The notes under the pieces: model-generated
Databases searched by the model: none
What the model was told of the DNA's origin: nothing
Seen by the model: only the letters and a program-made list of their open reading frames with translations
Source of the DNA: Distichodus sexfasciatus
Lineage: Eukaryota; Chordata; Actinopteri; Characiformes; Distichodontidae
Assembly: GCA_032718565.1 (NCBI GenBank)
Contig: JAVGVS010000160.1
Span: 62,001 to 126,000, forward strand
Reading direction: 5' to 3'
DNA length: 64,000 nucleotides
Translations under genes and position numbers: made by a program
Shown: positions 25,201 through 36,900 of the stretch, piece after piece
Layout: the number at the start of each line of letters is the position of its first letter
Position numbering within the stretch: the stretch's first letter is position 1

Positions 25201-28200
25201 CAGTTGTACTCCAGCAGGAGGCTCTGTTTCAACAGAGAGCTGAGTGTCTAGGTCCATGCCAGACCTAGAGGAACAGGGACAAGCTTGTAATCTCACCCTC
25301 GCCACATCACTGATGCCAACAATCGGCTTTCCAAAAACATGAATGGCATGATGCCAGGGAGCACATCTCTCCAAACAGAGTGCTGGAAGAAGGCTTTAAC
25401 CAAGTTTTACATGCTGCACTCTCAGATATAATAACAAAAGAAATGATTATTATTTTCTTTTTAAAAGACCTTCAAATAAATTAACATGGTCAATTTTTTA
25501 AACAAACTTTAAAAATAAATTTACTTTTGTACACATTTACCTAACGTTTACCTTTAACCTTTGATTAATAAACGGATAACTTTCACAACAATAACTTTTT
25601 TTTTTGTTTTGAAGCAAAGGTCATTCAATTGACCTCAGTATTTCTTCACATCCTTGTAAACGATTACACCACAGACATAAGATATAAGAAAACCACACTA
25701 CGTGAATTTACCAAAACTCAAAACTTAAACAAGATTTTGCAACACAACCAGGGGAGAACATCTAATATATAATAAGGTAGGTCAGGATAATAAGGTAGAG
25801 TGAACAAGCTCTTCATCTGAACCTGAAATTATTTGTACTTTCTGGTCTGTGACACATTCCCCATTTCCTCCAGACATAACCTTTTTTCCCAACTCAGAAT
25901 CATTACAAGTCACTGTCTCAGCCATGTTTAAAGGTTCTGCCAAACTTCTCTCCATCACCCTAGTGCTGAAAGATGTCATGCATTAAGATTACAGATGTCA
26001 ATATATCAATGGTCACTATTCTTGGCTCTCTAAGCACCGAGGGCTTTGACCTGAATGGTCAGGATGCCATATATGGCACTATGGCTCAGCATGAAAACTG
26101 TCTTCACTCCTCGGCTCCTTCCCACCTGGTCAGCAAGAGGCAGGACCACAAATCTGGCCTATCACTAGAGGATATCAGAAGCACTTACAATCACATGGAG
26201 TGGCAATCCTTCAGAAATATATACAGGAAGCTTGAGAAGGAATTAAGCATTTGCCTATTCAGAAGACGCACAGGAGATTTCTATTGATATTTTTCAATAA
26301 ATCAATAGGCTGTAATGAGTGGCTCTAAATAAATGGCTTATACTTTTCCACAGACTGAACTCCAACACTTCTCTTCAAGTACTGCAGTGATGGTTTTGAT
26401 GCTGACATAGACCCAATGCTGAATGCCCCCAGGAAAAAGCCTCTAATTTCCAGTGGTTTGAGAACTGAATACTGCATAAGTCTCTTAAGAACCTATGCTG
26501 ATGTGAGTTAACATGTGATTTGTGTTTATATGCTGCTTTTGAAGTCATGTTTAAAAAATTTTTTAACGGCATTCAGCATGCAATCAACCGTTCTAACACA
26601 GAAGACAGTAGGTCTGTAGCATTGTTATCTTTGTTAAAAAATATAAGAAAACTGCTTAAGTCCTAGACAGACATCAGCTCAGACAGCTCAGATTCAGGCC
26701 AATAGTTGTGCGTAGCACTGTAGAGCCTTACAGTCACTTTTTGGGCCATGAGTCAATTAATGTGCAGTGGAAACACAGAGGATTAGTACTTCATCTTGGA
26801 ACTGGCACCATGTCACCCTTCTTATAGGCTACATGAATTTAAGTGAGTGAGTGATTATTTGTCACTGTAAACACACCACAGCACAGTGCACCACAGTTAA
26901 ATGTGATCTCTGCGTTTGACCGATTCTTGAAGGAGCAGAAGGAAACTGACACGCAGGAGCAGTGTTTATAGAAGGTACCTTGTTCATTAGTACCTCAGTG
27001 GTATCTTTACCGGTTCGGGACTTGAACCAGCATCCTTCTAATCTAAAGTGCCAATTCCCTAACCGTTACGCTGCCAGATGCTCCCTCATGGGTATTGGTG
27101 GCAACCAATTTATAACACATATAACACCATCCATAGTTTAGCCTAAACTCAAATTAACACATAGGTTATTTGTCATCTGAAGCAACACATTTCCTTAGTT
27201 GGTCGAAACCAAAATATTGGCCTCCATCAACTACTCCGATTTTGTTAAGAGACTAAACAAGATTCCCTGAAGTCCTTACCAGCAGCTCTTGAGCTCTAGC
27301 AACAAGGAAATGACCAGATTCCAATATCATCAGCTCCAGTATTCCTGTACATTCACTTGACTCAAAGACCTTTAAAAACACACACACACATAACTCACAA
27401 AACCACAAACTAATATCTTTTCTGAATACAGCACACTTGTAAAGACATAAAAATAAAATTCATATCTGTGTATCTCATAACAAGCTGCTTAATGAAAAAC
27501 ATTAAACTGAAATCTATCTATCATTAGTAGTAATTATCCTTAACTTTATGTCAAAAATAACGTGATTTATGACCCCATGGATTCATATCTATGGTAGACG
27601 GTGTTCAAGGATGTCTTGTTTGACGGCGTGTTTCCCTGTCCTGATTTATGATTCTTTCTGTCTCATTGTACACACTCACATCCTCTGACTCTGACAAAAA
27701 CCACCACAAGAATGACTGAAAAGTTACACCAGCCTCTGTTAGTTGAAAAGATGCTGGTGTGAATTAAGTAGTCAAATGATGGCAGTAAATCAGAAAAAGT
27801 TCATAATCCTTTGTAGTAGGGCTGCACGATTCTGGAAAAAATGTGAATCACAATTTTCTTGATAAGAATTTAGATCACGATTCTCTGCACGGTTTTACTG
27901 AAATCTTAGTGAAATGTTTACCCTAACCCTATCCTAACCATATGATGATGTAGACAGAAATGCCATGCTGTTGTGTAAAGAAGATAAATAACATAAGGCT
28001 ATGTAGTTTGTTTCATAAAGGGACATATGACTCTGTTGTGATCTAGTGCTATACAGAAATAAAATTCTACTTGGATCTTTCTGAAGCGAGAGGCGGTTAT
28101 TAGGGCAGAAGCACTAATATAGTGGTAGAAAGATCAATGTATTAAATACAATATATCATGAGACATTTTCTCGTTTGGGACAGAACTTTCATTTCACAAT

Positions 28201-30471
28201 CCCCTGTGCCGCGACTCGGAGCTGCCTCAATAATGCGATGGATGTGCGTCCGGAATAATATAGTAAATAGCTGTATTGTGAGTCGAACTCTGGTTGTTGT
28301 TATATATCAGCCAGTTTTGTCTGTAATTAATGGAAAGATTTAACTGAACAGTAGTTTTGTAAGGAATATTACATACATACGGCGTAAATAATTACTTTAT
28401 TACCAAACATTTTTAAAACGCCTTTTGCCACTGCTATTATTATTATCATCTTATGGTTCCGCACGGACAAAGGGTAAGCCTTGCACCAGGCATTGTAGCT
28501 GATTCTGCTGGATGCTAACACAAAATTACTTTCACTAGAGAAAAACAAAACACGTAGGTGCTGAGTGTTCTTTCACGTTGTTTCTACAAGCACGTAAAAC
28601 ACGCTAGGAGAGTTTTTTGAGATGGGCGGAGGGTGAGCACTCTGCTTTGAAAGGGCAGAGAAGCCAAACCAAGTAACGCCTGTTTAACATTAGTGTGAGG
28701 ATTTGTAATTTGGTCATTCACAATTTACACAGTGCCAAAATAATCCCACCTGCCTAACCTAGAAGAATAGCTCATTTAGAAATGAGATTACGTGGGTGTG
28801 AATCGAGACTACAATTCAAGATTTATCGCAAGAGTCCTACTTAAAATAAATAAAAACAAAAAGGAAAAAGCTAATTGTACATTGCTTGTAAAAACAGCCT
28901 AGGGCAAAGCAATTACATCGATATTATATTTGCACACACACTCTAGTGTTTAATATGTTTGATGGTCTTAATGTATTCATGATTACATGCAAGCTTAACA
29001 AACTGCTGTCAGATGGATCAAGACATTTTTACAGTATTGTATGCAAAAAATATGTAAGTATGTGTGTATGCATATTTTACGACTGGAAAAAAGGAATACA
29101 TAATGAAACCTACTTACGTCTCATGTAGTTAGCCAGACAAGTCGTGTTTGGTGTTATAATTCATGGATACATTAAGACAATCAAACATTTCTCACATTAA
29201 AAAACGTCTCATGTACTCTCATGTGCAAATGCTGAAGTAATTTGTTTTGGTACACAGCTGTTCTTTCAACTTTTTTTCTATTTTTATTTGCAGTTTTCCC
29301 TTAAACTGCAGTCTGTATTTTTCCATCCATTTTGGTCAGATCATGAGCCCTGACGTTCACATTCACCACAGAGTAATAGCTCATGGGTAAGATTTATGTA
29401 CATAATGCCAAATTGATTTGGCATTAATATTTAGCCAAGACTAAAACGTTAGTTTCAGTGCAAAAACCGTGGAAGAGGTAGATATGCTGTCTGATTACAT
29501 CAGAAGTCAAATAAAAAACTGTTTATCTGACCAACGCCACTCGCAATCAATTAATTATGCCTTGTTCTTGGTTGAACTGGCATAGAGGTGTTCGTTCCTT
29601 TACACACTCTACTATGGCAGGTGGCACAACTAATGACTCTGGACTCGGCTAGAGGATGTCAGAAGAAGTAGGAAAGGTGTTCGAGACAAGTATCCCCGAC
29701 AGGTATGTAATATGGTAATATGTAGGCCAATATGTGAAGTATTTATACTATTAACCTTTAAATTAAGTTTTCTATTAAGGTCTATAAATTAGTCTATAGG
29801 CACATAGGCAGTCATCTACGGTAGTTTTCTAGTGTGGGTGCAGCCAAGCTCAAACTTGATGTTTTCTTTTTGTTGGTCACTCTAAAGCCGAATGCTCATT
29901 TAGATTTACTCTGGCGTATGTCTGCCAGGATCTAAATTAATTTAAGTATTGCACATTTCCAGCAGGCCATCCCCAAATCCACACGAATGCAGGAAATCAC
30001 ATCAACTGAACTAAATGCCCATGACAAACATAACAAAAATGTTTTCCCCTACAGAATGTTGTAGTGTCCATCTCTTCAGCAGGGCGCTGGAATGCGTAAG
30101 AAATCAGAAATCAAATACACGATACAACGTTCCCAATACACCCCTCGTCTTAGTTTTGTGTGGCAAATTTTGGTCGCCCCAATTAAATCTCACTTTATAA
30201 AAGCGACACTACATAAGCTGAGATAAGAGTGTATTAAATTTTTGTCTTACAAACTAGGCATGATTGTATGTCCATGATTTACAGATATTAAGTCATATAA
30301 CAAGCTCGTACTAAGTGTCAGTGAGACAACACATTTAATGAGTTGCGCGACAGCCGACAATTTTTGTAACATTTACCTTTCCATGAAGACTTCCCGACTC
30401 GCTGTTTTTAACATTAAAAAGCGCCCATAGCGTTTTAATTTCCACACAGAATTGGTTCGCGCTTTTGACAT
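22105..30471 (-). CDS. rec114: REC114 meiotic recombination protein, gene span
   Basis: REC114 works in meiotic germ cells with MEI4, IHO1 and the TOPOVIBL-SPO11 complex to form programmed DNA double-strand breaks on chromosome axes. Seven coding exons on the minus strand total about 257 residues, against about 266 in human. Matches seen: WKLKRYGRF near the start, VFESSE...ESGHFLVARAQELL and EGFSLL (PH-like fold), SRMIRVQFDG, and the C-terminal LRLCLLDSGFPAFVEEVE, the family's most recognisable block. All introns fall in phase 0 provided one base is restored in exon 1. It lies between nptn (tail to tail) and hcn4 (head to head), as in mammals. Identity rests on residue patterns plus synteny. 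Confidence 0.9.
22384..22491 (-). CDS. rec114: rec114 exon 6 (donor choice uncertain)
   Basis: Acceptor TTTTCAG on the minus strand opens GHYPVQASLTTAAERMIFAL and NSYFVVEGILMSVDVT. Donor GTATGG (after 22384) keeps phase 0 with the last exon. GTATTC, nearer the start, would leave phase 1 and break it; GTGACA three bases upstream also keeps phase 0. No specific match to human REC114 is recalled for this part. Confidence 0.6.
22856..22927 (-). CDS. rec114: rec114 exon 5
   Basis: 72 nt, phase 0 both sides; acceptor CTCTTAAG, donor GTACTG. It encodes NPVKTPKAISNVAQESLSIK then HLSQ. It lies in the poorly conserved middle of REC114. The call rests on open frame, good splice sites, matching phase and position, with VAQ... 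resembling the human segment. Confidence 0.7.
24330..24488 (-). CDS. rec114: rec114 exon 4
   Basis: 159 nt, phase 0 both sides; acceptor TTTCCACAG, donor GTACTA. It encodes GESRMIRVQFDGCSRSEAGH, LCGKAVERLQEYLPV and a glutamine- and proline-rich end. It parallels human SRLFRVQFSG...QKLAQYI, the last strand and helix of the PH-like domain, followed by the start of the disordered linker. Confidence 0.9.
24876..24959 (-). CDS. rec114: rec114 exon 3
   Basis: 84 nt, phase 0 both sides; acceptor TTGTTCAG, donor GTGGGA. It encodes EGFSLLNAQSFLKIQQKSDS and LLFHMTLQ, matching the human EGFSLIGSKDWLK...LLF segment directly after the exon 2 block. Confidence 0.9.
26842..27087 (-). repeat. tRNA-related SINE, family 2
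   Basis: On the minus strand: GCAGCGTAACGGTTAG as A box and GGTTCAAGTCC as B box, then a body ending in the GTGTGTTTACAGTGACAAAT tail. Full-length partner of the copy at 45155. Confidence 0.75.
27280..27369 (-). CDS. rec114: rec114 exon 2
   Basis: 90 nt, phase 0 both sides, acceptor TTTAAAG and donor GTAAGG on the minus strand. It encodes VFESSECTGILELMILESGH and then FLVARAQELL. This aligns with the human VFESN...SGHFF...GQ...L stretch of the N-terminal PH-like domain. Confidence 0.88.
27817..28839. mobile_element. hAT-like non-autonomous element C
   Basis: Starts TAGGGCTGCACGATTCTGG, a widespread fish hAT end; the right end (ATCGCAAGAGTCCTA) is a decayed inverted copy. It carries the shared internal module in reverse at about 28274-28352. 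Lies within the rec114 intron 1 region. Confidence 0.65.
30377..30471 (-). CDS. rec114: rec114 exon 1, one-base frame break
   Basis: The ATG is at 30471-30469, the only one in a suitable place; donor GTAAAT follows 30377. It encodes MSKARTNSVWKLKRYGRFLMLK. As written it has 95 nt and ends in phase 2, but exon 2 and every later junction are phase 0. One more A in the A5 run (plus-strand T5 in GCTGTTTTTAAC) would give 96 nt, phase 0 and a join into VFESS. In the sequence as given, the protein goes out of frame after residue 22. Confidence 0.82.
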
Positions 30472-33312
30472 TTTCACCGGCGCCGCTGATCTGGATTACG
30501 GCTTAATAAATCTGCGCTGTAGTTACCATCCGTCATCGAGGGAACAAAATGACCACGACTTTCTAGTTCACGCCAAACGCTCAAGCGCCTAGATTTTCTC
30601 TCCGATAGGCTGTCGACGAAAAACTAAAGGCGTACACGGTATATCTACAAAAATAAATGGAAAGAATGTTTCTAGTCTGGAAATTGTGGAAGTCTGTGTG
30701 TCAAATGAGATTTTTCTTGCATTTCGCTGCTTAAAAATTAAACGCTACAATTGCCTAAACTTCAGGAAGTACGCTGGAAAACTTACGCTGGACACAAGAA
30801 ATCGCGCACTGTTTTGCTCCGGCTCGCACCAGTTTCAGGTTTAAATGACTTGTGTATGTATATTAAAGTGTTGCTAGAACTAATAATGTTAATGTCAAGA
30901 ATGGCCTTCTGCTAATCAATTTTTTTTTTTCCCGATGTTGTTGCACTATTTTTGTCTCCTAAATGATTATTATTCAATTAAAAAAAAAGGTTGGAATGAC
31001 TTGTTACTCAAAACGAGTGCTTCCGGTTGTGAGGTGCTTCCTGAGGTTTGTCAGTTAGCGACATTCAACAGCCCTTCCTTCTGCAGCACAAACTGGATTC
31101 TGCTAAAAAGTCCACTACACCGTCGCAGCATGCAGTACGCAACAATCCGGCACGATGTTTTAGGAGTTGTTGTATGACTTCATTTAATCTCTCTTTTATT
31201 AAAAGCAAAATGGTTTTCACGTTTAATCCCATTTCAACAGTGTCTAACGGACGGAATGGACTTTTCAGCTGCTTGTCTAACGTGTGAAACACAGTATGAA
31301 GGCCCACCTGATTTGGTTAAAACCAGCTGAACCATTTTGTCCAGTCTTAATTTTTTTTTCTTCTTCTGAGGGTTTGTAAACAATCGTGATTTTTATAACT
31401 ACGTATTTTGGGGAGTAACTGTTTTGCTCGTAATGTGGGCCGCCATTATTAATATTTTGACAACCACACAGGAAAATTTATTTATACATTTGTCCTAATA
31501 TTTCATACCAAATTTGGTATGAATATATTATTATTAATAATAATACATTAAATATTAATTATTATACATAATAATTAATATTATCTAATTTAAATTATCT
31601 GTGCACATTTTAATTTAGCTTTAAGTTAGATTGATTAAATTGTTGAGTTAAGAACTGCTGGGCGGAACAGACTTTTTCACTTTTTTCATTTCTTCACGTA
31701 ATTTAAAAACAGGATATTGTATTTTAAAGTTAATCAGCTTGATTAATTATCTGACACTCAAGCTTAAATATTTTTCATGTAATTGTCTGTTAGTTTTTTG
31801 TTAATTAAACGAAATTGTTAGTTTAATGCGTTTGACAAAGAAATAATACAAATATGTTAACACATCTTTCTCTATTTACTACCATAGTTTTACTTAGCTA
31901 ATGAATGGATTACCTAAACTTCCTGTATGTTTAACATACAAGCTTGACTTCTTGACCTCCTGCTTGTCACTCATGGAAGTGCCAAAACTGGACTTTAATT
32001 GGAAATTAATAACATGTTTGCTGTTGTGCACTATTACTGTGCATATTTTTGTGTTTTTGTATTTTCAAATAAATATTTTTGTGTTTTCTTATAAATGTTA
32101 TTAATTTTATTTTACTTGTGGAGTAACTGGGCAAATCATTTGCTGTTACAATAGATTTTAAGTGGGACCTTTGTGCATTTACCTTAGTATATTGAGTAGA
32201 GTTGGGCAAGACAATTGTTACTACAAAATATATCTACGTTATGTTAATGTTTTGCGGCAACTGGTTTCCCCAAAAAATTTGAAAAGTAAATTGAACTTAT
32301 CCAGGCCAGCAGTGTACATAATTATATTTTGTCATCTGGCTATTGGTTAAAAGACCCACCCATTTGTTCTTATATTTAGCTTCCCTATAGACAGTCTTTC
32401 TTGTGCATGTATGCACATATTGAACTAAGTAACTTTACTTTTAACGTCACTTTCTCAACAAATTATAAAGAAACCAGGGGTGCCTGAAGACTTCTGAGCA
32501 TATATTTACATACATACACATAACATATATATATATATAATGTATGTGTATATGTTAGATTACACTGACACATTTGCATTTAAACCACTTGTGGTCAGGC
32601 GTCTTGTGCGTAAACAATGGGCTAAAACGTGATAGGCAATGTGTTGGAATAAGAGGAAGCCTTGTGTGTGTGTGTGTGTGTGACTGTGTGTTTGAGAGAG
32701 AGAGAGACCCCGAGTGGGCTGAGCTTGTTGCCGCCCTCGCTCCTATGGCAACCCAACAGATCAGCATCATCATGAATATTCAGGAGATCAGAGAGCATCG
32801 CGACTCTGGACGCCCGTGATGTCAGCGCGTCTTGGCGACTGATGTGAGGTTATTGGTTTGCGTGGCATTGTTTATTATGGCTAACCGATAGGGATGTGGA
32901 GGGTAGAGGCGAGGGCGCCTGCCTTACTATCCTTGACCTCCCCCTAGCATCTCCTCCACGTCTCCATCCGTCTCCGCATCCACCCCCTTCCCTGTCATGG
33001 TGAGGCGGCTTCTGTCGGCTTCCTCGCCAGACTTTCCGCTATCTTAATGGAAGTGAGCGTCTCGGTGCCTCGCCACAGGAGCGGAATGGTGAAGCGGAGG
33101 GTACGGGAGGGCAGAGAGCATACGAGCATCTGAGAAGGTGATGCTGGAACACACGCGCGGCTGTCATGTGCATGGGTACGAGGCAGGTAGGCACAGGGAT
33201 CAGAGATCAGACTGAAGAGTGCCTTCAGTCCGAGCCTTTGGCAATTGGCGGTTGCGAGAACAAACGAGGCGAATCTGCATTTATGGACTGATCGCGCCAC
33301 TCTTTCAATGTC
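30472..33312. other. rec114-hcn4 intergenic region
   Basis: 2.8 kb between two divergent start codons, so both promoters and 5'UTRs should lie here. 30480-30620 is a short GC-rich patch next to rec114. 31450-32160 is very AT-rich, a (GT)n/(GA)n tract lies at 32668-32706, and GC rises from about 32710 towards hcn4. No exact promoter motif can be assigned. An 80-codon minus-strand frame at 31065-31307 has no recognised relative. Confidence 0.5.
32668..32706. repeat. (GT)n and (GA)n microsatellite
   Basis: GTGTGT run followed by GAGAGAGAGA, upstream of hcn4. Confidence 0.85.
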
Positions 33313-33315
33313 ATG

Positions 33316-33983
33316 ATGGACAGGTTACATTCGTCCATGCGTAAAAGGCTCTACAGCTTGCCCCAGCACGTCGGACCGATCATGGGCGACGGGGAGGACG
33401 CGGGCGACAAGGACACCCGGAGGAAGAGCATCAGGATGAAGCCGCTGCCGTCTCCGGGCTCCGTGGAGGCGCGGGGCGGCGCGGACGCGGGGCTCATGGA
33501 GACCGACGTCGGGAGAGCCGTCAAAACCAGTTCGAACGGGGACTGTCGAAGGTTCCGAGGCAGCCTGTCGTCCCTCACCAGCCGCCACGTCCACGAACCG
33601 GAGTCAGCGGAGGAGAAGCGGCTCATCGGCGAGACGGACTCCAGCCCGAGCGCGGAGAGCCCCCGCGGCGCGGCCGGTGGCGAAGCGGAGCAGGGCGCGC
33701 AGGGCGGCGGCGGGGGAGGAACCGGGCCCGGACTCGGACTCGGGCAGCAAGCAGCCGCTGAACCATCAGGTTTTATCAAGCTGGACGGCATCGAGCAGAT
33801 CCTACCGGACGACGAGCGCTACTACCAAGCGGGCTTCATGCACAGGCAGTTTGGAGCCATGCTGCAGCCGGGAGTCAACAAGTTCTCCCTTCGAATGTTT
33901 GGGAGCGAGAAGGCGGTGGAAAGGGAGCAGGAGAGAGTCAAATCGGCTGGCTTTTGGATCATTCACCCCTACAGCGATTTCAG
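33316..33983 (+). CDS. hcn4: hcn4 exon 1: cytoplasmic N-terminus and HCN domain
   Basis: Two ATGs lie in tandem (33313 and 33316). The second is chosen because MDRL aligns with human MDKL and it has the better context (A at -3, G at +4). It encodes 222 residues plus a split codon. After the conserved start comes a low-complexity Gly/Ala/Glu-rich linker, then from about residue 171 QAGFMHRQFGAMLQPGVNKF through AGFWIIHPYSDFR, the HCN domain that packs against the voltage sensor. The exon is much more GC-rich than its flanks, as CpG-island first exons often are. Donor GTAAAG at 33984, phase 2. Confidence 0.96.
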
Positions 33984-36900
33984 GTAAAGGCATGTAAAAT
34001 GAGGTAACAGGTGTTATTGATTATACCTTTAAAAAAAACTTACAGGAACAGGACACACTGAGTGCTAATGAAGATAAAGAGTTCTGTAAGGTTCACTTTT
34101 CCTGCAAAGATTCAGTGCTGAAAGGGACATCAGATGCCTTAGAAACTCATTCACATTTTCCGGAATTGCTTTCCTAGGGAGAGGATACAAATATTTTATT
34201 CAGGAGGAGGAGGAGAGTAACGCATCTTCTCTGAAAAGGCAAATCTCTGGAAATTTTAGGTCAGTGGAAGTGAAAACAGTCATGAGATTAATATCATCTG
34301 ACACTGAGTTAATGAAATTATTCAAGCAGTCAGTTATTATAGGTGCAAGAGGAATTTGTCACGTTTGCTCATGCGTCAGGCCGTTTTCTGAACAAACAAA
34401 ACACTGCTATCAAAATAGGAACAGTTCATAAATGTGTCAAGAGCAAAAAAAAGTTTTTTTTTCTTTTTCAGATGTGCTATTCAAGATAGAATCTAATGGG
34501 AAAAGCTTTTATAATGTAAAGAGGTGTGTTCACAGTTTAAATTTTTATCCACATCCACACTCTCCTCCTCTTTATTAATTATGTTGTGTCCTTGAGGGTG
34601 ACATTGACTCCATGTGTTTGATGTATAGAGTCCAGATGCTCAGATTTAGGAGTCCAGCAATGCAGACTCATACCCTCATGTGCTGGAGGCTACATGCGTG
34701 CTAACACGAGCGGTGGGGGGATCTGGGCCTGTTCCAGTCGAGTTGGAAAAATACTGTCAAAATATCATTCAGACAGTATCTGGGCAAAACGTTATTCCAT
34801 CAGTGTAACAGGACATGTATTTAAATGTCATAATAATTTCAGTTTGTTCTTTAAAATATGATCTAATGTTTAAGAAGATTTTCTTGTTATTTACAGCACT
34901 TGCTTACATTTTTATTCAATTCATTTTGCTTGAAGATTTAAACCATATAAATGAAATCATGTAAATGATTTATAAAATAATGTGTCGTGAGATTTAAAAA
35001 AGAAATGATTGTCACTTTGGATCGAATTTTAAACATTGGTTTCAAAACAAGTATCATCAGCAAACCTCAATTAACTAATAGATAATCTGTTTTTTTAAAT
35101 GTTATTGTGCTCACATGTTCTATAGCCTCTAATTTATTCCCTAATGTTTCCTCCTGCAGTAGTGATGGCAGTATTGATGTCTTCCTCTTCTTCACAGTAC
35201 ACACACCACTAATTGCAGCTTCATATCCACCTACATTTGCCTCAGTAATTACCACCTATAACACCAAGGTCAAAAAAGGAGCTGAGCAACTGAACGAAGG
35301 ATGGGACAAAAACACATCATGATGTAAACACTGCATTGTCAATGAGAGAGATTTTTTTTCTCAGAGTTACTAGATCTTTATCCTGTTCAGTCTCAGGATG
35401 AGTCTTCCAAATGTGTCGCTGACAAATGATTATTCTGATGTGACAGAACGTCCATCACTTTTTTATACTCTCTCTAAAGGTTGAGATGATCTTAAGATGT
35501 TGCTTTTGGCAAAATTCAGCCCAGATTAGTCCAGTGTGCGCTCATCCTCATCACATTCAGCCCTGTGATTTCCATATGAAGCTCAAATGTAACCTTTAAT
35601 GTTAAGGATGCAGACAAACACATAATTAACATGTATGCACATAATTACTGACTTCTCTGTTTTCGCTTGATTCCGTAATTGAGATCTACAACTAAAGTCG
35701 GCCTCCTGCTCACCAACATTTGCTGAATAATCTGTATTGTAGAAATATATCTTGATATGCCTGTAGCCTTGGCCAAGATCATGGCGTCTCAGACTGATCT
35801 ATATAGGGAGGAACGTGTACTCACAGCAGCTCTAACAAGAGACAAATGTAATGACTTTATGTTTACTGCATTTAGCAGGCGCTCTAATCCAGAGCGATGT
35901 TCATCAGTACTTTGTAGTCCACATCTGTTCTTCATACTTGGAAATCTCAACTCAAACCAACAGCTGCTGTTTAAACAAATTACTGCTAGCTGAGTTACAT
36001 AGCCTTAACAAACCTTGTGAGGATACAAGATGAGAATTAATAACTACACAGTCAACAAGAATACATAGATGAAAACCAAAGTGTAAGAGTCCAAAATCCA
36101 GGTTTTGTTTTTTCCTTTTTGTGAAACAATCATAGTTGTAAGGAGTAGTTAGTGCCCTCTCACAAGTCACATTTACTTCAATGTGGCTCTGTCAGCACAG
36201 CATGAATCGGACATAGGAGCTGCTAATAAGAGTAACTGAAATGTCAAAACGGCACAAGAAAGCACTTCACTTTAGTTTAGTGGAAATCAGTTTTGAGTGC
36301 ATTTAACTGAGCGTGTAGATACCGATTTTTGTTACATTTTTGAATCCCATGTCCTTTAGTTTAGCTTTGACTCCTCTTTTTTTTTTTAAGAAAAAGACAG
36401 CCTCCATACTCTTATGTCAGACAAGGAAAGAGAAGGTTTGTGAGTGTGTGTGCATGTGTGTATCTGCGATAAGCTGCTTGATTAGATGTTTGTTGGCTCA
36501 GTTTCTTGGTGACACTGACAGATATTGAAGATTTCACAAGGCGATTGTACAGCTGTATTGAGGTCTTCGTTTATGAAATCCCGGCAGACATTGTGTGTTG
36601 GCATGGTGGCAACCTGAAATGTAGAATAGCAAACAAGTTTTTATCAGAGAATTTGAAAAGTGGAAAGGGAATCTGGGACTTTTAATGGAGCGAAGATGGA
36701 GACAGTTGGAGCTACACGTGAAGATGAATGGAGACATCCGGCATGCTGTCTCACATCACCTATTGTATAATATAATGTGATGTGGGGAGAGGAGCATCTT
36801 GTCAGGGATTATGAATCGCATCATAATCCATCTATAGGCTTGTTTCCAGCATTATAGCGCTCACTAGTGAATGTAGAAATCTGGAGAGTGAAGCAGCTCA

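Noticed and set aside
25200..25400. Extra rec114 exon on the minus strand
   Set aside because: Some open stretches, but exons 2 and 3 already join in phase and with continuous family similarity.
31065..31307. 80-codon minus-strand frame between rec114 and hcn4
   Set aside because: Looks protein-like in part, but there is no recognised relative, no splice evidence and competing plus-strand frames overlap it.
33351..33791. 146-codon minus-strand frame
   Set aside because: Shadow of GC-rich hcn4 exon 1.
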